Assembly: GCA_037380725.1 (NCBI GenBank)
Contig: JARRRL010000001.1
Coordinates: 1-51,221 of the forward strand
DNA from: JARRRL01 sp037380725
GTDB taxonomy: Bacteria; Pseudomonadota; Gammaproteobacteria; Pseudomonadales; JANQJO01
Direction: 5' to 3'
DNA length: 51,221 nt
Shown here: in pieces, positions 35,856-45,147 of the stretch
Layout: each line of letters starts with the position of its first letter
Position numbering within the stretch: position 1 is the stretch's first letter
Program-made: the position numbers and the translations under genes
The notes under the pieces: model-generated
Told to the model about the DNA's origin: nothing
Databases searched by the model: none
What the model saw: the letters and a program-made list of their open reading frames with translations, nothing else

Positions 35856-36634
35856 TCAGATGGTTTATCCATCGCCCGAATGGCGTGATCAATACCTGCT
35901 TGTTGGCAACGCGCCAGCAAGGGTTGATTCACCATAATCAAATCAATACGCAAGCCCCGCTTTGGGTTCTGCTCAAACCCACGGGAACGGTAATCAAACC
36001 AACTGAATAGCTCAGCCTCAGGCTGGCAATACCGAAACGTATCGACCAAGCCCAGCCGTTCAATACCTTGAAACCAGGTTCGTTCTTCCGGCAAAAAACT
36101 GCACTTACCGGTTCGTAACCAGCGTCGAGCGTTTTCCAGCCCCAAGCCCACATCTCGTTCTGTCGGCGCTACATTGACGTCTCCCAGGAGCACAAAATCA
36201 TGATCATCGCCTAAATTCTGCTTTAAATAAGCCGTCAAATCCGCATAATATGCCTGCTTAGCCGGGTACTTCACCGGATGGTCCTCGGATTCACCTTGAG
36301 GAAAATATCCATTAAACACACACAGCAACTTCCCGTTGGATTGCGTCACCGCACAACCGATAAAACGCCGCTGCGCATCCGGCGCATCGCCGGGAAAACC
36401 TTTCACAACCCATTCGGGCGGTAAGCGCGTCATGAGCGCAACACCGTAATGCCCCTTTTGACCATGAAAAGCAACGTGATAACCAAGCGACTCGAGCGCC
36501 GCAAGTGGAAAAGCCTCATCGGCCACTTTGGTTTCCTGCAAGCCAATCACATCCGGTTGATGGCTTTCAATCACGGCTGCAACTTGATGCAGGCGCGCAC
36601 GGACGCCATTAATGTTAAATGAAACGATTTTCAT
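35807..36634 (-). CDS. xthA: Exodeoxyribonuclease III
   Basis: AP endonuclease and 3'-5' exonuclease of base excision repair, cytoplasmic. The 275-aa protein starts MKIVSFNINGVRAR. It has GLQETKV (metal-binding Glu), GDVNVAPTERDVG (catalytic Asp and Asn), LRIDLIMV and the C-terminal SDHCPVW (catalytic Asp-His). Upstream codons remain open to 36769, but the family begins at 36634 and GGAAG precedes it. The 3' end overlaps the QueD-like gene by 49 nt (35807-35855). Confidence 0.95.
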   Translation of the reverse strand: MKIVSFNINGVRARLHQVAAVIESHQPDVIGLQETKVADEAFPLAALESLGYHVAFHGQKGHYGVALMTRLPPEWVVKGFPGDAPDAQRRFIGCAVTQSNGKLLCVFNGYFPQGESEDHPVKYPAKQAYYADLTAYLKQNLGDDHDFVLLGDVNVAPTERDVGLGLENARRWLRTGKCSFLPEERTWFQGIERLGLVDTFRYCQPEAELFSWFDYRSRGFEQNPKRGLRIDLIMVNQPLLARCQQAGIDHAIRAMDKPSDHCPVWAEFSESSVFD

Positions 36635-36859
36635 CCACTTCCGCCCACTGTTGACTTTTAATACTTTACTTGCCCACTGCCTAACCGTTACCCTAACCAT
36701 CTCATTTGCGTCGGCTTTCGAATTCACTGCTGAATACATGGCGCAAAGCACCACAACGGTGACCCACACACAGTGTCTGGCATCTTACCGAAGATACTCG
36801 AAGATGGCCACGACACTGAGTCAGTTCAAACCACGCCAACACCTTGAGCGAGAAAACTG

Positions 36860-37318
36860 GTGAACACACACGCTTCGCATTCGACGCCTCCCGCCAATGG
36901 CGTCAAACCCAGTGATCAAAAACGCTGGTACCAAGCCCACGAAATGGGCAACATCGGCGATACGCTGATGCGCTCTGACGCCCTACGCGCGTTAAGCTTC
37001 GACGCACACGGCCTCATACCTGTCATTACTCAATGCGCCACCACACAAGCCGTTCTTATGCTGGCCTGGATGAATGAAGCCGCACTCGATGAAACCCTAC
37101 ACACTGGCTACATGTGTTACTGGTCCCGCTCTCGTCAACAATTGTGGCGAAAAGGTGAAACATCAGGCCATCGCCAAAAATTACACCGTTTGCAGATTGA
37201 TTGCGACGGCGATACGCTGCTGGCCATTGTTGAGCAAAGCGGCGCGGCTTGCCACACCAATCGGCCCAATTGTTTCTATTGGACCATCACGGACGACACC
37301 GTCACCCGCACAGCATGA
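36860..37318 (+). CDS. hisI: Phosphoribosyl-AMP cyclohydrolase
   Basis: Opens the purine ring of phosphoribosyl-AMP in histidine synthesis. The 152-aa protein has the whole HisI signature after residue 40: GLIPVI-Q, VLMLAWMN, YWSRSRQQLWRKGETSGH, the metal-binding DCDGD and the zinc-site CHTNRPNCF. There is no fused HisE domain. The first 40 residues are an extension beyond the family core. The start is GTG 36860 with a poor ribosome binding site, so the true start may be later (Met29). It stands apart from other his genes, upstream of cysS. Confidence 0.9.
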   Translation: MNTHASHSTPPANGVKPSDQKRWYQAHEMGNIGDTLMRSDALRALSFDAHGLIPVITQCATTQAVLMLAWMNEAALDETLHTGYMCYWSRSRQQLWRKGETSGHRQKLHRLQIDCDGDTLLAIVEQSGAACHTNRPNCFYWTITDDTVTRTA

Positions 37319-37342
37319 ATACTCATTTATTTTTTTGATTTT

Positions 37343-37370
37343 TTTGAATAAACAAATTTGAATAAACAAA
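37343..37370. repeat. Perfect 14-bp tandem duplication after hisI
   Basis: TTTGAATAAACAAA occurs at 37343-37356 and 37357-37370 without mismatch. It starts 24 nt past the hisI stop and ends 18 nt before cysS. Confidence 0.88.
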
Positions 37371-37388
37371 AAAGAAGCGCCACAAATC

Positions 37389-38816
37389 ATGACTCATCAT
37401 CCTTTGCTCACGTTACACAATACACTGACTGGTCGCCGCGAACCCTTTCACCCCACAGACCCCAAGCGAGTCACACTGTACGTATGTGGACCAACCGTGT
37501 ACAACTACATCCACATTGGCAATGCGCGTCCAGCCGTCGTATTTGATGTGCTGTACCGCTTGCTCAACATGCTGTACCCCGCCGTCTGCTACGCCCGTAA
37601 CATTACCGATGTGGACGATAAAATCATACAAGCCGCACACGCCTCGAACAGTGACATTGACACCATCACCACACGGTTTACTCAAGCTTATCATGAGGAG
37701 ATCCATCAACTTGGCGTCCTGATGCCCGACTTTGAACCCCGCGCCACCGCTCACATCGCCGACATGATTCAGCTCATTGAGCAATTATTAAGTACAGGCA
37801 GCGCGTATAGCGCTCATCAGCACATCCTGTTCGACATCGGTGCCCGAAAAGACTACGGCAAACTCTCCGGTCGAAATCCGGAACAATTGCAAGCCGGCGC
37901 ACGCATTGAAGTGGCGGACTATAAGCGTAACCCAGCGGATTTTGTGCTCTGGAAACCAGCACCTGCCAATGAGCCGGGTTGGCCAAGCCCCTGGGGACGT
38001 GGACGCCCTGGCTGGCACACCGAATGCGTCGCCATGATCCACGCTTTACTGGGTCCTCGCATCGATATTCATGGTGGCGGTCAAGATTTGATGTTCCCCC
38101 ATCACGAGAACGAAATCGCTCAAAGCGAGTGCGCCTGCAACGAACATCCTTTCGCGCGCTATTGGCTACACAACGGCTTCATCACCATCAACGATGAAAA
38201 AATGGCAAAATCAGCGGGTAATTTTATTACCGTACGCGAATTGTTAGCGCAGCATACCGGTGAAGTCTTGCGCTATGCCTTGCTCTCGGCCCATTATCGG
38301 TCACCACTGAATTGGAATACCGATCTCATCCAACAGTCGAAAAACAATCTGGATCGACTGTATCAAGCATTGCGCTGCCTGGATACCGAGCCCCCTCAGA
38401 ACGAATCCGCCCATATCAAGGCTTCGCCCGAAGCAGCTGCCTTGGACCCCGCTGTATTGGCTGCCTTAAAAGATGACTTGAACACGCCGCTCGCCTTAAC
38501 ACGACTTCACGAAATGGTTCATACCGTCAATACTTGCAGCGGTGAAACGCAGCGCGAAGCAGCACGTACTTTACGACACAGCGCACGCTCATTGGGTCTG
38601 CTTAACCAACGCGCCGAAACCTATTTCACCGCCACCACATCGAAGGGCTCAGACTCCGAATGGACGAGCACGGCCATTCAAGCCAAAATTGACGAACGGC
38701 AAGCCGCCCGAAAAGCGAAAGATTTTGCCCGCGCTGACGCCATTCGAAAAGCATTATTAGCATCCGGCATCGAATTGGAAGACAGCCCGGACGGCACGCG
38801 CTGGAAACGTTTATAA
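37389..38816 (+). CDS. cysS: Cysteinyl-tRNA synthetase
   Basis: Charges tRNA-Cys; a class I synthetase with a zinc-dependent cysteine pocket. The 475-aa protein has the zinc/HIGH region (YVCGPTVYNYIHIGNARP), WHTECVAM and GGQDLMFPHHENEIAQSE with the remaining zinc ligands, and the KMSKS-type loop DEKMAKSAGN. A DALR/anticodon region follows at the C-terminus. Length is normal. ATG 37389 is the natural start. Confidence 0.97.
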   Translation: MTHHPLLTLHNTLTGRREPFHPTDPKRVTLYVCGPTVYNYIHIGNARPAVVFDVLYRLLNMLYPAVCYARNITDVDDKIIQAAHASNSDIDTITTRFTQAYHEEIHQLGVLMPDFEPRATAHIADMIQLIEQLLSTGSAYSAHQHILFDIGARKDYGKLSGRNPEQLQAGARIEVADYKRNPADFVLWKPAPANEPGWPSPWGRGRPGWHTECVAMIHALLGPRIDIHGGGQDLMFPHHENEIAQSECACNEHPFARYWLHNGFITINDEKMAKSAGNFITVRELLAQHTGEVLRYALLSAHYRSPLNWNTDLIQQSKNNLDRLYQALRCLDTEPPQNESAHIKASPEAAALDPAVLAALKDDLNTPLALTRLHEMVHTVNTCSGETQREAARTLRHSARSLGLLNQRAETYFTATTSKGSDSEWTSTAIQAKIDERQAARKAKDFARADAIRKALLASGIELEDSPDGTRWKRL

Positions 38817-38864
38817 GTAAGCCGTCAGCCATACTCTTAACACAAACCGAGTTTCAACGCTTGC

Positions 38865-40061
38865 ATGATGATGATGAACACTCACATTACCGCTGCCAAT
38901 AGTTCACACACCACCTTCCCGGAAAAACCACCTCGCGTGTTGCAACTCTGCACCAGCAACAACTTTGGCGGCTTGGAAATTCATTTCTTGAAATTCAGTC
39001 GCTGGTTACAACAGCGCCAAAAACAAAAAACAGATCAATCCGCACTCACGGAGAACAGCCCTAATCAAATGGTGTGGGTTGCAACGCAAGCGGAGTCCCG
39101 ACTCGCCAAAGCGATACAGCCCGCCTTAATCTTGAAGGGACCTTTTTGGCAACGATTGTGGCAATTGTTACGGTTTATTCGGCAGAACCAGATCAATGTC
39201 ATCCACTGTCATCATAAACGCGATTTATTGCTGGCCGTCCTGACGAAGATATTTTCGCATCAGCCCATCACATTGATCCACACACGTCACATGCAAATCA
39301 GTAGTTCAAAGCGCGATCCATATCACGCCTTTTTGTACGGTCGCCTCGACCTGTTCATCGCCATTACGGAACACATGCAAGCACAAGCCAAACGCTTTCT
39401 GCCCCTAGACGCCCAGCGCATCCAGCAGCTGTATCTTGGCGCGCCGGCAACGCATCCCATGAGTCGTGATCAACGAATACGCCTGCGGCAAACGCTCAAC
39501 TTGACTGAGGACACGTTTTTGGTGGCGACGATCAGCCGAGTGGAACAGCAAAAAGGGCAACATATTCTGGTCGACGCCATTGAGCAACTGCACAATAAAA
39601 ATCAGCCGATTCATGGGCTGATTGTGGGTGAAATCATAGACGACGCCTACGCCAAATCATTGCAGCAGCACATCACCCAAGCCGCCCTACCCATCTCCTG
39701 GTTGGGTTTTCGTGACGATGTGACCGAATTAATTGCCGCCGCCGATGCCGTGTGCATCACCACTCGAGACGAAACCTTCGGACTCATCGCCATCGAAGCC
39801 ATGATGTCGAAATGCTTGACCATAGGGGCCGATTCGGGTGGCATAACAGAAATCATCACGCACGAAAAAACCGGTTTACTCTACAAAACATTTGATGCGG
39901 AACGATTAGCGGAGACCATTGCTTACGCCATGCAAAATCCAGAACAGCGCCAAGCCATCGCACAAGCCGGTCTCCGTGAAGCCACTCAACGTTTCAACGA
40001 ATCCACCCAGTTCGAAAAACTGCTGAAGCTGATTCGTGATACTTGTTTACACCAAGCCTGA
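38865..40061 (+). CDS. Glycosyltransferase, GT4 (GT-B) family
   Basis: A retaining GT-B glycosyltransferase, 398 aa, probably for cell-surface glycan or lipopolysaccharide core synthesis. The N-terminal half has FGGLEIHFLKF (acceptor-side loop) and VIHCHHKRDLLLAV. The C-terminal half has VATISRVEQQKGQHILVDAI, WLGFRDDV, and the E-x7-E type motif DETFGLIAIEAMM followed by GADSGGITEI. The start has four consecutive ATG codons (38865 on), so it is ambiguous by three residues. It follows cysS after 48 nt and ends convergent with pntB. Confidence 0.88.
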   Translation: MMMMNTHITAANSSHTTFPEKPPRVLQLCTSNNFGGLEIHFLKFSRWLQQRQKQKTDQSALTENSPNQMVWVATQAESRLAKAIQPALILKGPFWQRLWQLLRFIRQNQINVIHCHHKRDLLLAVLTKIFSHQPITLIHTRHMQISSSKRDPYHAFLYGRLDLFIAITEHMQAQAKRFLPLDAQRIQQLYLGAPATHPMSRDQRIRLRQTLNLTEDTFLVATISRVEQQKGQHILVDAIEQLHNKNQPIHGLIVGEIIDDAYAKSLQQHITQAALPISWLGFRDDVTELIAAADAVCITTRDETFGLIAIEAMMSKCLTIGADSGGITEIITHEKTGLLYKTFDAERLAETIAYAMQNPEQRQAIAQAGLREATQRFNESTQFEKLLKLIRDTCLHQA

Positions 40062-40130
40062 GCGCTGGCCAGTCTGTGAAGGTATCACCAACGGAAGACA
40101 TCACCAACGCTTTTTCTTAATTTGGATTTT

Positions 40131-41521
40131 TTACCCCAAGGCTTTCACCATTTCATCCATATTGTGCTTCGCATCTCCAAACAACATACGCGTATTTTCT
40201 TTATAAAACAGTGGATTTTCAACGCCCGCATACCCGGTCGCCATCGAACGTTTCAGCACCACACACATCTTGCTTTTCCACACTTCCAGCACCGGCATAC
40301 CGGAAATAGGACTACCCGGATCTTCCAGCGCTGCCGGGTTCACCGTATCGTTGGCACCAATAACCAGTGTGACGTCGATGTTGGGAAAATCGTCATTGAT
40401 TTCTTCCATTTCAAACACCACATCGTAAGGCACCTTGGCCTCAGCCAATAATACGTTCATGTGTCCGGGCATGCGTCCCGCCACCGGATGAATGCCAAAC
40501 AGCACGCTGATTCCTTTACCCATGAGCAGGCGCGTGACCTCCGAAACCGCGCGTTGCGCTTGCGACATCGCCATACCATAGCCTGGGACAATCATGACTT
40601 TTTTTGCTTGCAATAGGCGTTCCGCCACTTCCTCCACTGTGGTGGCAATCACATCCCCAGCGACCCCCTCCCCATCAACTGTACTCGAAGCGGACGCGCT
40701 GGAAGACGCACCAAAGCCACCCAAAATCACCGACACGAAATGTCGATTCATCGCCTCGCACATGATGTAACTGAGAATCGCGCCACTGGAACCCACCAAA
40801 GCGCCCGTCACAATCAACAAATCATTCGACAGCATAAACCCCGTTGCCGCTGCCGCCCAACCGGAATAGCTGTTCAACATCGAAATCACCACCGGCATGT
40901 CCGCCCCGCCAATCGCAATCACCATGTGAATACCGAAAACCATGGCAATCACGGTCATCGCCACTAAACCGCTTATGGCCCAAGCCGTGGATTCAGCGCC
41001 CACAAATTGAATCCCCAGCACGAGTACCAGCAACATCAACACGACATTCAGTCCATGTCGCATGGGCAACAAAAAGGGACGGCTGCTGATTAAGGCGCTC
41101 AACTTACCAAACGCCATCACCGATCCTGTAAATGTCATAGCACCAATAAATACTCCCAGATAAACTTCCAAATCATGGATCGTTTTTTCTGCCGCACTGA
41201 CGGCTACTGCCGGANNNNNNNNNNNNNNNNNNNCAAACCCACTAACGAATGCAACAACGCCACCAACTGAGGCATCTGAGTCATCTGAACGCGCTTGGCC
41301 AGCACAAATCCCAAGACCGCCCCTGGAGCCAAACACACAGCAATAATCCAATAACTGTTCACCGCATCGCTGCATATCGTGGCAAGCACCGCCAAGGCCA
41401 TACCCAATATACCCAACACGTTGCCGCGTTTCGCACTGTCTTTATTGCTGAGCCCACTCAATGCTAAAATAAATAATACCGCCGCCCCCAAATAAATGGC
41501 ATGAACCCACTGACTCGACAT
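40131..41521 (-). CDS. pntB: NAD(P) transhydrogenase beta subunit (sequence gap inside)
   Basis: Membrane subunit with the NADP(H)-binding domain of the proton-translocating transhydrogenase. The N-terminal part (MSSQWVHAIYLGAAVLFILA to LLHSLVGL, about 96 residues) lies 3' of an N run, and the remaining protein from PAVAVSAAEKTIHDLEVYLG to the C-terminus lies on the other side. The later part has GADMPVVISMLNSYSGWAAAATGF, GYGMAMSQAQ, HPVAGRMPGHMNVLLAEA and GANDTVNP. The two halves are in different frames across 19 Ns, so the gap length is wrong by 1 or 2 modulo 3; expected missing residues are few. Its start is 3 nt from the pntA stop. Confidence 0.92.
41215..41233. other. Assembly gap (19 Ns) inside pntB
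   Basis: Nineteen undetermined bases split pntB. Flanking frames do not agree across 19 nt, so the real gap is a different length. It proves this is a scaffold, which matters for judging the internal deletions elsewhere. Confidence 0.98.
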
Positions 41522-41523
41522 GA

Positions 41524-43110
41524 CTACCCTCCAAACATCTTCAGCATGCGCTGGGTTACAGCAAAACCGCCAACAATATTGACCGTCGCAATTAAAATGG
41601 CTATTGCCGATAAAAAGCTAACGAAACCCACATCACTCGACACCTGCATCAAAGCCCCAATCACAATAATGGAACTGATCGCATTGGTCACCGACATCAA
41701 CGGGGTATGCAGCGAAGGCGTCACATTCCAAATCACCATGTAACCAATAAAACAACTCAATACAAAAACCGTAAAATGACTCATAAAAGACGGTGGCGCA
41801 TAAGCACCCACCACGCACAATACTGCACCGCCTAACCCCAACGGCATGACATGCTTTAGAGCGCTTTTCAATACGGACGACAACAACGACGGTTCCACAT
41901 CCGGTTTGTCTTCAACGCGTGCCTCCGGCAGCGCTTGTTCTGAGTATCCAGGGGTACGCGCAGCAACGGGAATCACCGGTGGCGGCCAGGTTATGTTCCC
42001 CGCTAGCACAACAGTCGAACCTCGGATGACCTCATCATCCTGATTCAACTGCAAATCGGCCTGCGTATCCGTGACCACTTCACCCAACATATTGAACAAG
42101 TTGGACGCGTACAACTGACTGGACTGCGCCGCCAGACGACTTGGCATATCGGTGTACCCAATTATCGTAACACCCTGTATTTCGGTCACGTGATGCGGAA
42201 CGGTTAAGTCGCAATTACCACCTTGTTCCGCAGCCAAATCTACCACCACACTACCCGGTTTCATGGATTTGACCATGTCTGCCGTAATCAGCTTAGGCGC
42301 GGGTTTCCCTGGAATCAGCGCCGTGGTAACGATGATATCCACCTCTTTCGCTTGCTCGGCAAACAAGGCCATTTCCGCCTCGATGAACGCCGCGCTCATT
42401 TGTTTGGCGTAGCCCCCCGTACCGCTGCCGTCCTCCTCGAAATCCAAGGCCAAATATTCAGCATCCATACTTTGAATCTGATCTTTTACTTCTGGACGCG
42501 TGTCAAAGGCGCGCACAATTGCGCCCAACGATTTGGCGGTGCCAATCGCCGCCAAACCCGCAACACCAGCGCCAATAACCAACACTTTGGCCGGCTGAAT
42601 TTTACCCGCAGCGGTGATCTGTCCAGTAAAAAAACGTCCAAAATGATTGGAGGCTTCGATGATCGCGCGATAACCCGCGATGTTCGCCATGGAGCTCAAG
42701 GCATCGAGTTTTTGCGCTCGGGAGATCCGCGGTACACTGTCCATCGACAAGGCATCAATGCCCTTTTCCGCTAATTGCTGCAACAGCTCAGGATTTTGAG
42801 CCGGCCACAAGAATCCGATGAGTAAACTGCCACGCGGCATCAAATCCAACTCATGCACCTGCGTTTCGGGGTTCATTTGTGGGGCGCGCACTTTTAAAAT
42901 TATCCCGGCGTGGCCATACAAGTCCCGCGCATCGCGTACGATCTGCGCTCCGGCCTCCTGGTAAGCACTGTCGCTAAAGGTCGCCGCCACACCCGCTCCA
43001 GCTTCCACGAAAACCGTAAACCCTCTTTTGATCAATTTTTCAACTACTTCCGGGCTGCTTGCAACCCGCCTTTCACCAGGGTGAATTTCTTTTGGTATGA
43101 CTACTTTCAT
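41524..43110 (-). CDS. pntA: NAD(P) transhydrogenase alpha subunit
   Basis: NAD(H)-binding subunit of the proton-translocating transhydrogenase, which links NADH/NADPH balance to proton-motive force in the inner membrane. The 528-aa protein includes both the soluble domain and the four-helix membrane part, as in E. coli PntA. It has RISRAQKLDALSSMANIAGYRA, the NAD fold VLVIGAGVAGLAAIG, FDTRPEVKDQI, ALIPGKPAPKLIT and VDLAAEQGGNCD. The C-terminal membrane region is HFTVFVLSCFIGYMVIWNV and then GGFAVTQRMLKMF. Full length. pntA and pntB form an operon. Confidence 0.96.
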   Translation of the reverse strand: MKVVIPKEIHPGERRVASSPEVVEKLIKRGFTVFVEAGAGVAATFSDSAYQEAGAQIVRDARDLYGHAGIILKVRAPQMNPETQVHELDLMPRGSLLIGFLWPAQNPELLQQLAEKGIDALSMDSVPRISRAQKLDALSSMANIAGYRAIIEASNHFGRFFTGQITAAGKIQPAKVLVIGAGVAGLAAIGTAKSLGAIVRAFDTRPEVKDQIQSMDAEYLALDFEEDGSGTGGYAKQMSAAFIEAEMALFAEQAKEVDIIVTTALIPGKPAPKLITADMVKSMKPGSVVVDLAAEQGGNCDLTVPHHVTEIQGVTIIGYTDMPSRLAAQSSQLYASNLFNMLGEVVTDTQADLQLNQDDEVIRGSTVVLAGNITWPPPVIPVAARTPGYSEQALPEARVEDKPDVEPSLLSSVLKSALKHVMPLGLGGAVLCVVGAYAPPSFMSHFTVFVLSCFIGYMVIWNVTPSLHTPLMSVTNAISSIIVIGALMQVSSDVGFVSFLSAIAILIATVNIVGGFAVTQRMLKMFGG

Positions 43111-43462
43111 TTATACTCCCTCATATCAAACACACTCCTTAAATATCAAACGGCTCAGACTTCGCAACACACAAGTCAACACATAGACAGCCATACTAAT
43201 ATTCTCTGGCTCACATTCCGACATTTTCACAAAATTTAAGCTTTACACCTATTCAACTGACTACTTTATGAGCTTTCATATGTGACTTCATGCGATTTCA
43301 TGTGCGACACCATTTTCACGAAGCACAAATCCTGAACGATTGATGATAAAATAGACCAGGGATCTCATCCCTGTTTACCGCGGTCGATTGCCTAATGGCC
43401 TTTTTCTCTTGCGAAGATTAGCCTATGATGAGCGGCCTTCAGTTCAAAATAAGGAGTAGAGC
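43111..43462. other. Divergent region between pntA and the ALDH7 gene
   Basis: About 350 bp without a gene. It has short TTTCATATGTGA-like repeats (about 43274-43308) and a 7-bp hairpin CAGGGAT-CTC-ATCCCTG (43357-43373) followed by TTT. AAGGAG at 43451-43456 is the ribosome binding site of the next gene. Confidence 0.5.
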
Positions 43463-44817
43463 GTGATTCACTCAAAAGTCTTACAAGCAGTTGGTCTGTC
43501 TACAGAAGAAATCGTAGACGGAACATTGCCTGTTTATTCACCAATTGATGACACAGTCATAGCTCACGTCACAGAACAAACCACTGCTGACGTCGAAAAG
43601 TGTATTGCTCAGGCGCAAGACGCCTTCACGGTCTGGCGTAACATACCTGCACCGCGTCGCGGTGAATTGGTTCGCTTACTGGGTGAGGAACTGCGCAAGT
43701 ACAAAAACGAATTGGGCGCTCTGATTACAGTAGAAGCTGGTAAAATCATCTCCGAAGGACTCGGGGAAGTCCAAGAAATGATTGACATTTGTGACTTCGC
43801 TGTTGGTCTCTCCCGCCAGCTTTACGGATTGACCATCGCCTCCGAAAGACCGGGTCACCGCATGATGGAAACGTGGCACCCAATTGGACCCTGCGCCATC
43901 ATAACGGCCTTTAATTTTCCCGTCGCCGTTTGGGCATGGAACACAGCTCTAGCGCTCGTGTGCGGAAATCCAATTATCTGGAAACCTTCCGAAAAGACTC
44001 CACTTACCGCCTTAGCGACCATGAAAATCATGCAACGCGCTATCGAAAAATTTGGTCATGAAGCACCCAGTGGTCTCACTCAGTTGGTCATTGGCGATGC
44101 CAGCATCGGTGAAGTGCTCGCCAAATCCAAAGGAGTACCGGTTGTGTCCGCTACTGGCTCAACCCGCATGGGCCATGCCGTAGGCCCCACTGTGATGGCG
44201 CGCTGGGGGCGTCCGATTTTAGAATTGGGCGGCAACAACGCGATGATTGTGACACCATCCGCCGATTTAGACATGTGCGTGCGCGCTATCGTGTTTTCAG
44301 CAGTGGGCACCGCCGGGCAACGCTGTACCACCTTGCGTCGACTTATTGTTCACTCTTCAATTAAAGCAAAACTGGTGGAAAAACTCGCCAAAGCGTATTC
44401 GAGTCTTAAAATCGGCGACCCCAGAGAAGACGGCGTTTTGTTAGGACCATTGATTGATGCGGACGCGCTGCAAAGCATGCAATCAGCATTCTCTACGTCA
44501 TGGAATACGAGGAACTCACCTCCGCAATTGCCATGCAAAATGACGTCCCGCAAGGGTTATCATCTTGTATTTTCACACTCAACATGCGAGAAGCCGAGTA
44601 CTTCCTGTCTGCAGCGGGTTCCGACTGTGGTATAGCCAATGTCAACATTGGGCCTTCTGGTGCCGAGATTGGCGGCGCGTTTGGCGGTGAAAAAGAGACA
44701 GGTGGTGGGCGCGAAAGTGGCTCAGACGCCTGGAGAGGTTATATGCGTCGTCAAACAAACACCATTAATTATTCAGCGGACTTACCCTTGTCTCAAGGTG
44801 TGAAATTTGAAATTTGA
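43463..44817 (+). pseudogene. ALDH7-type aldehyde dehydrogenase with internal deletion and frameshift
   Basis: An aldehyde dehydrogenase of the AmaB/ALDH7A1 type (aminoadipate semialdehyde/piperideine-6-carboxylate oxidation). The first part, 43463-44488, is in one frame: AITAFNFPVAVW-like NAD region, ELGGNNA with catalytic Glu and GQRCTTLRR with catalytic Cys. After LLGPLIDADALQSMQSA the protein switches frame at about 44488 to ILYVMEYEELT, NDVPQGLSS, GAEIGGAFGGEKETGGG and the C-terminus to 44817. About 45 residues normally between, including the EE-x-FAP motif, are missing. Both flanks are well conserved. GTG 43463 has AAGGAG 6 nt upstream. Confidence 0.85.
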
Positions 44818-45147
44818 ACGCAAACCGATGAGCGTTTGTTTTGACGTACTCAGCTTGATACAAGCTTGATTAACTTATAAAAATGTCTCAGGCCGTTTTG
44901 AGGCAGGAAACAGTATGGTCCATGAGCAATTCCTTTGATAATTTGAGCTGGCTAATTTGAGCTGGCAGCCAAAATTATCGAGGAAGTGCTCATGGAAAAT
45001 ACAATTTAATAAGTCAGACCACTGAACTGCTGAATAGCCATAAACATCTATCACGAACTCAGAGATTACGGGGTGATAGCGTCATAAAACAGTCCGAAGT
45101 ATTGTTATAGTGTTATTAGGTTTATAGAAAGAAACGAGAAAACGATA
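44818..45147. other. Gene-free stretch after the ALDH7 gene
   Basis: About 330 bp. It holds an AGCTTGAT direct duplication (about 44853-44871), the 78-bp imperfect palindrome described separately, and A+T-rich sequence (45085-45130: TATTGTTATAGTGTTATT) that probably contains the promoter of the methyltransferase gene. Confidence 0.5.
44919..44996. repeat. 78-bp imperfect palindrome (long hairpin element)
   Basis: Left arm 44919-44944 and right arm 44972-44996 are inverted copies (TCCATGAGCAATTCCT...GATAATTT against its complement) with one mismatch and one or two bulges. The roughly 27-nt centre belongs mainly to a 14-bp tandem repeat of AATTTGAGCTGGC. It resembles a small non-coding mobile element or an intrinsic hairpin. 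No transposase or flanking target duplication seen. Confidence 0.7.
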
